A stretch of DNA of 19,474 nt from SIAJ01 sp036266155 (GTDB lineage Bacteria > Planctomycetota > Planctomycetia > Gemmatales > Gemmataceae): NCBI GenBank assembly GCA_036266155.1, contig DATANR010000281.1, positions 1 through 19,474 on the forward strand, given 5' to 3'. Shown here piece by piece: positions 1 to 7,010 of the stretch (positions are counted from its first letter, which is position 1; each line of letters starts with the position of its first letter). The position numbers were made by a program, and so were the translations under genes. Below the pieces are notes generated by a model that did no database searches, was not told the origin of the DNA, and saw only the letters and a program-made list of their open reading frames with translations.

Positions 1-544
1 TCGACCTCGCTGCGCTTCGGTCTCCGCCGCATTTTGCTACCAGAAATCCTGTGATCCCCAGCAAAATGAACGGCCCGATTTGGCCCGCGTGGAGAACGAA
101 CAGTGTCGGCATGAATGTCAGCGCGAGAAGCCAGGCGACCCAGCGCCGCGATGACGGTCCCTCGTACACGCTCCAAAGGCAATCAGCGCACAGAACGACC
201 AACGCCAAAGAAACCGCGAGCCACAGGAGCTGCGCCACACGCGGCATCAGCACGCCGATCGGCATTGCCAGGGACAACGTCCACGGCGGGTTCCACATCA
301 TCACCGGTTCGTCGGTATCCCGGCCTGCCCGCCGTTCGAGTGGCAGGAGCAGCGCACCGTCGTACGGATTCAAGCCGTTCGCATTGAGCGAACCGGCAGC
401 CCAGTACTCGACGAAATCATCCGGTGCAAAAAGCGAATTGTCGGAGACGAGCTGAGCGCCCTTCCAGCCGATTACACCGACGCAAACCATTAGGGCCAGC
501 CCCATGAGCAGAAGTCGCGACGTCGAACGTGACGAAGGGGCCAT
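1..544 (-). CDS. Partial GT87/DUF2029-like membrane protein (5' part, runs off left edge)
   Basis: Reading the minus strand from an ATG at 544 gives an uninterrupted frame of 181 codons to the window edge, so the C-terminus is missing. There is a membrane segment at about residues 10-30, then the segment DDFVEYWAAGSLNANGLNPYD (residues 42-62). After that come two long hydrophobic stretches (about 88-120 and 134-168), the last containing HAGQIGPFILLGI. An aspartate soon after the first membrane helix followed by 'YWAAG..NPYD', plus a later 'GQ' motif in a helix, is the pattern I know from the GT87/DUF2029 family of polyprenyl-phosphate-dependent mannosyltransferase-like proteins (established knowledge). 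The donor and acceptor are unknown. A GGTGG lies just upstream of the ATG as a possible ribosome site. It starts 54 bases downstream of the LRR lipoprotein stop on the same strand and may be co-transcribed. The plus-strand ORFs over this stretch are shadows. Confidence 0.7.
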   Translation of the reverse strand, partial: MAPSSRSTSRLLLMGLALMVCVGVIGWKGAQLVSDNSLFAPDDFVEYWAAGSLNANGLNPYDGALLLPLERRAGRDTDEPVMMWNPPWTLSLAMPIGVLMPRVAQLLWLAVSLALVVLCADCLWSVYEGPSSRRWVAWLLALTFMPTLFVLHAGQIGPFILLGITGFLVAKCGGDRSAARS

Positions 545-598
545 GTCCACCGGGCCGGTTCGGAAAGCGTTCCGCAAGTATACGCCATGCCGGCTGGT

Positions 599-3500
599 TC
601 AGTTGGTGGATACGTTCAAACCTTCCTTCTTCCTTAATTCGGCGATGGCCTTGGGGGAGAGGCCGATATCACGAACATTGACGTCGGTCAGGGCCGGGAA
701 GGTCTTGAGGATGTCCCCAGCCGCGTCGGTGAGGCCCGTGCAGCCCGTTAACACGAGATCATGCAAGTTCGGCAAAGCTTTGAGCTTGGCGAGCCCGACG
801 TCGGTGATGGCGGCGCCATTAATTTCGAGTTGCTCGACCGCTTCGAGCTGGGCGATTGCCGCAAGGCCCTCGTCGTTGATCTGACTGCGCGCAAGATGTA
901 AGCGCGCCAGACGCGGCAGCTTCTTGATCGCCGCAAAACCACGGCCCGTGATTTTGGAATCTTCGATGGTCAGCTTGCGCAGTTCTTCCATGCCCTTGAA
1001 GTTCTTCAGCCCTTCGTCGGTAATGCGCGTACCGCTTAGATCGATGAATTCCAGGTCCTTCATTTCGGCCAGATGGGTCATGCCGATGTCGCCGACGTCA
1101 GCATGCGACAGTTCCAGTTCGATGAGCTTGGTAAATTGCTGCACGTGCGTTAGGCCGCGGTCGGCAATAGAAGTGCCTTCGAGCTTCAACCGTTCGAGGC
1201 CCTCGATTCCGCGGAGATTTTGCAATCCAAGGTCCGTGAAGCGGCGACCGGTGATGTTGAGCAGCTTGAGGCCCGTCAGTGCGCCCACGGGCTTAAGACC
1301 TTCGTCAGTAGCCAGTTCTGAAGTCAGCCAGAGTTCCTTGAGGTTCTTGAAGCCCTTGAGATTGGCAAGGCCCCGATCACTCACGGTGTCCGAGTGGATT
1401 TCCAGCCACTCGATGCCCGTCATGTCTTGAATCAGAGCGAGATGGCGATCGTTTTGCCAGATGACCGGCAACGCCACGCTCTTCAATCGTGGGAACGAGC
1501 CGAGGAAGCGAAGCGTGCCATAGCTCTCCTCCGGGAGCTTGACGCTCAGTTGTTCGAGCGCTTTGAGGGCAACGAGCGGCGCTACTTGCTTGAGTGCCAT
1601 CCTTTCGTCGGGCAGTTGCAGGTTCGTCAGATTTGTCAGACCTTTCAGATGAACCAGCCCGTCGCCGTGCACACCGGTGGATTGCAGGTTAAGGCTCGTC
1701 AGGTTCGTCAACGGCGCGACATACGGCAGACCCGCGTCGGTGATCTTCTTGCAGCCGCTCAAGTCGAGCACACGGAGCGTCTTCCACGTTCGCAAGCGGG
1801 CGAGTTCCTCGTCCGTGACGTCCTTGCCGGAAAGGTCGACCTCAATCACGGGCTTGCCGTCGATTTCGTCGTCGGTTTTTGTTTTGGCGTCGTATTTCTT
1901 GATCAGTGCCGCGGGATCGGCAGGCGGCAACTTGTCGATGGCAATCGGCGGCGCGACCGGCTTCGGGTCGGGCTCTTCCTTGACTTCATTCCACGTGACT
2001 GTAAATCCGGGCCGGTCCTTTTGCAATTTGGCGACGCCGGCCGCCGTCACTTCCGTCGCATGAAGGCTGACGCCGCCGAGTTTTCTCACATCGCGAAGGC
2101 GTTCGAGTCCCGCGTCGGTGATACCGGTGCAATCGAGGTCCAGGCCGCTGAGATTGGGGCAGCCGGCCAACTCGCCGAGCGCCGCGTCGGTTATCAACGT
2201 GCCCTTCAACAGGAGAATTTGAAGCGATGGGCGTCCTTTCAGACTGCTGAGTCCGCTACCGTTGACCGCCGTATAACTGACGTCGAGAGTGTTCAGTTCC
2301 TTCATGCGGCCAAGGTGAACAAGGCCGGTATCGGTGATCCGTGTACCACGAAGAACTAATGACTTAAGCCCCATCATCTCGGCAAACGCCGGCATACAGC
2401 GATCCGTCACTGGTGTCAGACTAAGGTCGAGCACCACGAGGTTGCAGCCCTTCAAGCGGTCCACGCCGCCGTCAGTCACCCATGTCTGTCTCAGATTGAG
2501 GCGTTGCAACGCCGGAAGCGACTGAACGACCGAAAGGCCCTGACCACGGACACGCGTCTGACTGAGGTCTAGCAGTTCCAACTTGGTAAGCGTTTCAAGT
2601 TGCGCCAGGCCGCCATCGCCTAATGGATTGTCGGGCAAACTGAGCCAACGCAACGCCGTTAATTCCCGCAGGTGTTTAACGCCGGCATCGGTTATTCGCG
2701 TGCCTTCGATCGTGAGATCGGTCAACTCCTTGTTAGCTGATAGATTCTCGCAAGCCGCATCGCCGACAGGCCCGCCATGCACGTGGACTTTCTGCAACCC
2801 GGTTGCTTTGCGCAAATGAACGAAGCCGCTGCCCGTGATCCGCGGCGGCACGGGAGCTTCAAATGTATTGTTCAATTCAAAGACGCGCAAATTCGTCATT
2901 CCGGCGAGAAATGCAAGTCCGGCGTCCGTGAGCGCGTGTTCGCGAATGTTGATCGCTTCGACGCCGGCACAGCCGACCAGAGGGGCGACATTCTGGTCCG
3001 TGATGCCGCGTCCGCTCAACGATAACTTAACCAATGATTTGCATTCGGCGATCCGTGCCATGCCCGCGGCAGTCAGTCGGCTCGCATTCACCACGGCGAT
3101 GTCGGAAATCCCTGTCACGTCGCGGATCGCGGCGAGGTCATCGTCCGTCACCTTGTCGTTCCGAATGATGAGCCGGCGCTCGTTGGTGCGCGTAGTGATC
3201 ACACAATCGAGCTTTTCGAGCTTGGCGATCGCGGTTGGCTCCTTCTTGAGCGCCTCGCGAATCGCGTCAGTCTGTTTGACGGTTGCGGCCGACTTCACCA
3301 TGCGATCCACGTCTTCCTTCGTGAAGCGGGTGTAGATCGGCGTGTGCAGTTGAAACGCTTGGTTCCCGAACTCGACGCGCATCGCAAAGACGAAGCCGTG
3401 CAACTCGCCCGTATTCAATGTCATCTTGATTTCCGCCACGAGCAACGTCGGCGTGTCCTTGACCCAGTTCACCACGTTGGGCTGCCAGTCCTTCTTGACC

Positions 3501-3820
3501 GCTTCGAGCGGCCGCTTCTCTTGCTCAATTTCGATGGCAAATCCGGGGCCATGCTGGAGCACGCTCGACCCGTGGTTGCGCCGGGCAATGGTCGTTCCTT
3601 CGGGGACTTGAATCTCGGCAGGAACCATGCACGGCGTCAGGTCGAGCGTCATTTCCTTGACTGTCGCGGCCGCCGGCCCGGCCACGCGCATGCTCGGTGG
3701 ACCGTTACTCGGGTCGTCCGGCGGAACGGGCGCGGCCTGCGTCGGCTCGTCTTTCTTGCAGCCAGATAGGGATGCGAGGCCGGCGAACAGCGTCAGCCGA
3801 AGCATCGACGATCGGGACAT
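599..3820 (-). CDS. Large leucine-rich-repeat lipoprotein with two LRR blocks
   Basis: 1073 aa. I chose the ATG at 3820 over the in-frame start 21 bases upstream because a GGAGGGAG ribosome site sits directly before it and the lipoprotein signal then begins at once. The signal is hydrophobic residues 7-18 with lipobox L18-S19-G20-C21. Residues 22-215 are a non-repeat N-terminal region. Block 1 (about 215-615) has roughly 16 repeats of the type 'L..L..L..LdLs.T.iTD.GL'. A Pro/Lys-rich linker follows (about 615-653), then block 2 (about 654-1073) with roughly 13 repeats. The repeats resemble the cysteine-containing/RNI-like LRRs abundant in planctomycetes, predicted to form a curved binding solenoid on the cell surface or in the periplasm. 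The ligand is unknown. The gene diverges from the NamZ operon across a 90-base gap that holds a candidate promoter. Long plus-strand ORFs inside it are antisense shadows. Confidence 0.9.
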   Translation of the reverse strand: MSRSSMLRLTLFAGLASLSGCKKDEPTQAAPVPPDDPSNGPPSMRVAGPAAATVKEMTLDLTPCMVPAEIQVPEGTTIARRNHGSSVLQHGPGFAIEIEQEKRPLEAVKKDWQPNVVNWVKDTPTLLVAEIKMTLNTGELHGFVFAMRVEFGNQAFQLHTPIYTRFTKEDVDRMVKSAATVKQTDAIREALKKEPTAIAKLEKLDCVITTRTNERRLIIRNDKVTDDDLAAIRDVTGISDIAVVNASRLTAAGMARIAECKSLVKLSLSGRGITDQNVAPLVGCAGVEAINIREHALTDAGLAFLAGMTNLRVFELNNTFEAPVPPRITGSGFVHLRKATGLQKVHVHGGPVGDAACENLSANKELTDLTIEGTRITDAGVKHLRELTALRWLSLPDNPLGDGGLAQLETLTKLELLDLSQTRVRGQGLSVVQSLPALQRLNLRQTWVTDGGVDRLKGCNLVVLDLSLTPVTDRCMPAFAEMMGLKSLVLRGTRITDTGLVHLGRMKELNTLDVSYTAVNGSGLSSLKGRPSLQILLLKGTLITDAALGELAGCPNLSGLDLDCTGITDAGLERLRDVRKLGGVSLHATEVTAAGVAKLQKDRPGFTVTWNEVKEEPDPKPVAPPIAIDKLPPADPAALIKKYDAKTKTDDEIDGKPVIEVDLSGKDVTDEELARLRTWKTLRVLDLSGCKKITDAGLPYVAPLTNLTSLNLQSTGVHGDGLVHLKGLTNLTNLQLPDERMALKQVAPLVALKALEQLSVKLPEESYGTLRFLGSFPRLKSVALPVIWQNDRHLALIQDMTGIEWLEIHSDTVSDRGLANLKGFKNLKELWLTSELATDEGLKPVGALTGLKLLNITGRRFTDLGLQNLRGIEGLERLKLEGTSIADRGLTHVQQFTKLIELELSHADVGDIGMTHLAEMKDLEFIDLSGTRITDEGLKNFKGMEELRKLTIEDSKITGRGFAAIKKLPRLARLHLARSQINDEGLAAIAQLEAVEQLEINGAAITDVGLAKLKALPNLHDLVLTGCTGLTDAAGDILKTFPALTDVNVRDIGLSPKAIAELRKKEGLNVSTN

Positions 3821-3868
3821 GAACTCCCTCCGACGGCCCAAGGCTCATATGTTGCATTAGGAGGGGCC

Positions 3869-3897
3869 ATTGTAGCCGGTCCCGACGCCCATCTCCA
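3869..3897 (-). promoter_or_regulatory. Candidate sigma70-type promoter for the LRR lipoprotein
   Basis: On the minus strand TGGAGA (3897-3892) and TACAAT (3874-3869) are separated by 17 bases. The -10 box matches 5 of 6 consensus positions and the -35 box 4 of 6. The -10 box lies about 48 bases before the chosen ATG at 3820. Prediction from sequence only; planctomycete promoters are not well defined. Confidence 0.4.
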
Positions 3898-3910
3898 GCG
3901 ACCCGTTACG

Positions 3911-5095
3911 ATGCTCGCACCTCTGGTTCAAACCGGGCTCGATCTCCTATCGCTTGACGAGTTTGCCCCACTGCGCGGCCAACGCGTCGGCCTGGTCGCG
4001 AACCCCGCCGCCATCGACGGTCGACTCCGTCATGCGGCCGACCTGCTCATCAATACGCCGCAAATTCGGCTGACCGCCCTTTTCGGCCCGGAACACGGAT
4101 TCGGCGGCGACGTCCAGGACCTGACGGGCGTTGCCGACGCGATGCATCCACGCTATCGCTGCCCCGTCTTCAGTCTGTATGGCGATTCGGTCGAGAGCCT
4201 CCGCCCGACCGAGAGTTCATTGCGTGGACTGGACGTCCTCGTGATCGACTTGCCTGACATCGGCAGCCGCTACTACACGTTTCAGGCGACGATGCTCTTT
4301 TGCCTGGAAGCGGCCGCGGCCAGCGATCTGCCGGTGATCGTTCTGGATCGGCCCAACCCGCTCAATGGGGTCACCATCGAAGGGCCCGCGATCGAGCCGG
4401 GCATGGAAAGCTTTGTCGGGCCGCATTCAATCCCAACCCGGCACGGGATGACGCTCGGGGAACTCGCGCTGATGTACGTCGCGGAACGAAACATTCCCGC
4501 GACTTTGCGCGTCATCCCATTTGTGGGCTGGCGGCGTGACCACTATTTCGACGAGACGTTTCTGCCCTGGGTCATGCCTTCGCCGAACATGCCGACGCTG
4601 GATACAGCCCTTGTCTATCCGGGCCAGTGCTTGCTCGAAGGGACGAACGTCTCTGAAGGCCGCGGCACGACACGGCCGTTCGAACTCTGCGGCGCTCCCT
4701 GGGCAATTGCCGAGCGCGTGGCGGCACGGCTGCCGGAGGACGTGATTCCGGGCGCTATCGCTCGGCCGGTGACTTTCCGTCCGACCTTTCACAAGTACGC
4801 CGGCCAGAGCTGCAACGGCGTCCAATTGCACGTGACGGATCGGTCGGCCTTTCGACCCGTGCGGACGAGCCTTGCTATCCTCACCGCCTTTCGGGCCGAG
4901 GGCTCGGCACACTTCCGCTGGCGGAACGACGCTTACGAATTCGTCGACAACGTGCCGGCGATCGACTTGCTCTTCGGCGGCAGCCGCGAACGGCTGGCGC
5001 TGCAGTCAGGCTTGTCGGTCGCGGAGATTGCCCGTCCCTGGTCGGAACACGAGGCGGCCTTCAAGGCACGGCGTGAGCCGTTTCTGCTCTATTAG
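3911..5095 (+). CDS. namZ: Exo-beta-N-acetylmuramidase NamZ family (DUF1343/GH171)
   Basis: 394 aa, close to the usual length of the family without its leader. Diagnostic segments are RVGLVANPAAID (25-36), LFGPEHGFGG (58-67), the stretch at 228-257 containing PTLDTALVYPGQ and GTNVSEGRGTT, and FHKYAGQ near 293. GPEHGF carries the conserved Glu61-His62 pair thought to be at the active site of NamZ enzymes. The family removes terminal non-reducing MurNAc from peptidoglycan fragments (known for the Bacillus subtilis enzyme). Seen here: the N-terminus MLAPLVQTGLDLL begins almost directly with the conserved domain and has no signal peptide, so the protein may be cytoplasmic, unlike the secreted B. 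subtilis form. The ATG has no strong ribosome site. The next gene starts 12 bases after its stop and encodes the next steps of MurNAc use, which supports the assignment. Confidence 0.88.
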   Translation: MLAPLVQTGLDLLSLDEFAPLRGQRVGLVANPAAIDGRLRHAADLLINTPQIRLTALFGPEHGFGGDVQDLTGVADAMHPRYRCPVFSLYGDSVESLRPTESSLRGLDVLVIDLPDIGSRYYTFQATMLFCLEAAAASDLPVIVLDRPNPLNGVTIEGPAIEPGMESFVGPHSIPTRHGMTLGELALMYVAERNIPATLRVIPFVGWRRDHYFDETFLPWVMPSPNMPTLDTALVYPGQCLLEGTNVSEGRGTTRPFELCGAPWAIAERVAARLPEDVIPGAIARPVTFRPTFHKYAGQSCNGVQLHVTDRSAFRPVRTSLAILTAFRAEGSAHFRWRNDAYEFVDNVPAIDLLFGGSRERLALQSGLSVAEIARPWSEHEAAFKARREPFLLY

Positions 5096-5107
5096 CCATT
5101 CAACTCT

Positions 5108-6937
5108 ATGGACCACCTGTTAACCGAGGCACGCAATCCGGCCTCGGCCAATCTCGATCGCATGACTGCCGTTGAGCTTGTGCGGCTCACGAATGCGGAG
5201 GACGCAAAAGTTCCGGTTGCCGTGGCCGCCGTGGCGGAGCCAATCGCCCGTGGCATCGACCTCATCGCGAACCGTCTCGGCACAGGCGGCCGATTGATTT
5301 ACGTGGGGGCGGGCACCTCGGGACGGCTCGGCGTGCTGGATGCCGCGGAGTGTCCGCCGACGTTCAACACGTCGCCCGGGCAGGTCATCGGCATCATTGC
5401 CGGCGGTCTCACGGCATTGACGTCGGCGATCGAAGGAGCCGAAGACAATCCGGTCGCCGGCGCGAGTGATCTTGAACGAATCCAGGTCGCCGCGAACGAT
5501 GTTGTCGTCGGCATTGCGACCAGTGGACGGACACCCTACGTCATCGGTGCACTGGAACATGCCCGGTCGGTCGGCGCTGCGACGATTGGGCTGACTTGCG
5601 TCGCGGACTCGGACCTGCAACCTTTCGTCGACATTCAGATCGCACCGCTCGTCGGCCCGGAAGTCTTGACGGGTTCAACGCGACTCAAGGCAGGGACTGC
5701 AACGAAGCTCGTTCTCAACACGCTCTCCACCGGCGCAATGGTTCGACTCGGCAAGGCCTTCGGCAACCTGATGGTCGACTTGCGTGCCACCAATATGAAG
5801 CTCAGAGCTCGGACAAACCGAATTGTTCGGCAGCTCATCGGTCTTGACGTTAAGACTGCCGATGAACTCCTCGCGCGCTGCGATGGCGAGTTGAAGACCG
5901 CGATCGTCGTCGGACGAACCGGCCTTTCGCCCACCCAAGCACGTGAACGCCTCGCGGCAGTCGGCGGCCGAGTTGCGGATGCGTTCGACGCCCCGCTCCT
6001 TCGTTATCCCGATTGGCGTCTCGGCCTGGATGGCGGGGGCTCGCACACGGTGGCATTGCTGGCCGATGCAACAGGCCGGGTCCTGGGACGAGGCGTGGCC
6101 GGTCCATCCAATTGGCAGGCGACGGGTTCCGCGCAAGCGCTTGCGAACGTTGATGAGGCCATCGACCGAGCCTTCACGGCCACGGGCCAATCGCGCGGAA
6201 TAGTCGGCGCGGGGGTCCTGGGTATCGCGGGCGCTGGGCGGCCCGGCGAGCAAGCGATCATTGAGAAATGGGCCACTGAGAAGAGACTCGCCGACACAAT
6301 TCGTGTGGTCGGCGATATTGGGCTGCCAATCGCATTGCTGCCGGATCATTGGGGCGTTGCCGTGGTCGCTGGTACCGGTTCGTGCGTCTGGGCGCAGGCG
6401 CCCGATGGGCGCTCGGCGCGTGCTGGCGGCTGGGGCCCATTGCTCGGCGATGAGGGGAGCGGGTATGCGCTCGCTCTTAACGGTCTGCGGTTTATCGCAC
6501 GGCAGGCCGATCGACGCGAACCGTCGTCGTCATTGACAGACCGAATCCTCACGCGGATGGGGCTGCGCGAACCAACGCAAATCATCGCCGCAGTGAACAG
6601 CGGCGAATGGGGCCGAGCAAGACTCGCGGGACTGGCTGAAGATGTGATCCGATCCGCCGACGAGGGCGACGTTGCGGCGTCGGCAATCGTCGAGCAACAA
6701 CTCGATGAACTGAGTGAATGCATGATCGCTGCAGTTCGATCTCTGGCGCTTCCGACGGACAACTTGCCGTTAGCCCTCGCAGGCGGATTGCTCGTGCAGT
6801 CCCCAAGCTATCGCGATCGATTCATTAAGAACTTGCAGCGGCGAAGGCTGCATTGCACGCCCGTCCTCGCAATCTCGGAACCCGCCGAGGGCGCCATTCG
6901 TCTGGCCTGTCAATTGGCCGGTTCGGCTACTTCCTGA
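5108..6937 (+). CDS. murQ: MurNAc-6-phosphate etherase (MurQ) fused to BadF/BcrAD-type MurNAc/GlcNAc kinase
   Basis: 609 aa, twice the usual MurQ length. Residues 1-300 are a MurQ etherase with a SIS fold: LTEARNPASANLDRM (5-19), YVGAGTSGRLGVLDAAECPP (65-84) and AIEGAEDN (107-114). Glu81 and Glu112 sit where E. coli MurQ has catalytic Glu83 and Glu114, with the same spacing. Residues 304-609 are an ASKHA sugar kinase of the BadF/BadG/BcrA/BcrD family: phosphate loop LGLDGGGSHT (305-314), candidate catalytic Asp403 in VVGDIG, second phosphate loop AGTGS (421-425) and GWGPLLGDEGSG (441-452). MurK of Clostridium acetobutylicum, a MurNAc/GlcNAc kinase, belongs to this family. Predicted role: MurNAc + ATP to MurNAc-6-P, then to GlcNAc-6-P + D-lactate, in the cytoplasm. 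The frame is continuous with no sign of a frameshift. A GlcNAc-only kinase is the main alternative for the C-terminal half. Confidence 0.9.
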   Translation: MDHLLTEARNPASANLDRMTAVELVRLTNAEDAKVPVAVAAVAEPIARGIDLIANRLGTGGRLIYVGAGTSGRLGVLDAAECPPTFNTSPGQVIGIIAGGLTALTSAIEGAEDNPVAGASDLERIQVAANDVVVGIATSGRTPYVIGALEHARSVGAATIGLTCVADSDLQPFVDIQIAPLVGPEVLTGSTRLKAGTATKLVLNTLSTGAMVRLGKAFGNLMVDLRATNMKLRARTNRIVRQLIGLDVKTADELLARCDGELKTAIVVGRTGLSPTQARERLAAVGGRVADAFDAPLLRYPDWRLGLDGGGSHTVALLADATGRVLGRGVAGPSNWQATGSAQALANVDEAIDRAFTATGQSRGIVGAGVLGIAGAGRPGEQAIIEKWATEKRLADTIRVVGDIGLPIALLPDHWGVAVVAGTGSCVWAQAPDGRSARAGGWGPLLGDEGSGYALALNGLRFIARQADRREPSSSLTDRILTRMGLREPTQIIAAVNSGEWGRARLAGLAEDVIRSADEGDVAASAIVEQQLDELSECMIAAVRSLALPTDNLPLALAGGLLVQSPSYRDRFIKNLQRRRLHCTPVLAISEPAEGAIRLACQLAGSATS

Positions 6938-6968
6938 ATTGGTCGAATATCAAGCCAATTGCCGATAT

Positions 6969-7002
6969 TCGCTCGTTCGACGCAGGAGCGTCGAACGAGC
7001 GA
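6969..7002. terminator. Perfect hairpin between convergent genes, likely bidirectional terminator
   Basis: Arms 6969-6983 and 6988-7002 are perfect reverse complements (15 bp, e.g. GCTCGTTCGACGC against GCGTCGAACGAGC) around a 4-base loop AGGA. It lies in the 73-base gap between the stop of the murQ-kinase gene (6937) and the stop of the convergent YXWGXW gene (7011). There is no clear T-run on either side, so it is not a textbook intrinsic terminator. It could work through Rho or protect 3' ends. Confidence 0.6.
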
Positions 7003-7010
7003 CGTACGAG

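Noticed and set aside
51..455. Plus-strand ORFs at the left edge
   Set aside because: The minus strand encodes a much better membrane protein with GT87-like motifs. The plus-strand products are Arg/Ser-rich without structure.
1394..2359. Long plus-strand ORF of 321 codons inside the LRR gene
   Set aside because: It is antisense to the clear LRR frame, its product is Arg/Gln-rich with no domain, and the GC-rich repeat DNA keeps the opposite frame open by composition.
3860..3871. GGAGGGG followed by ATT in frame with namZ, a possible rare ATT start
   Set aside because: The spacing is short, the extension does not give a signal peptide, and the same bases fit the -10 box of the divergent LRR gene promoter.
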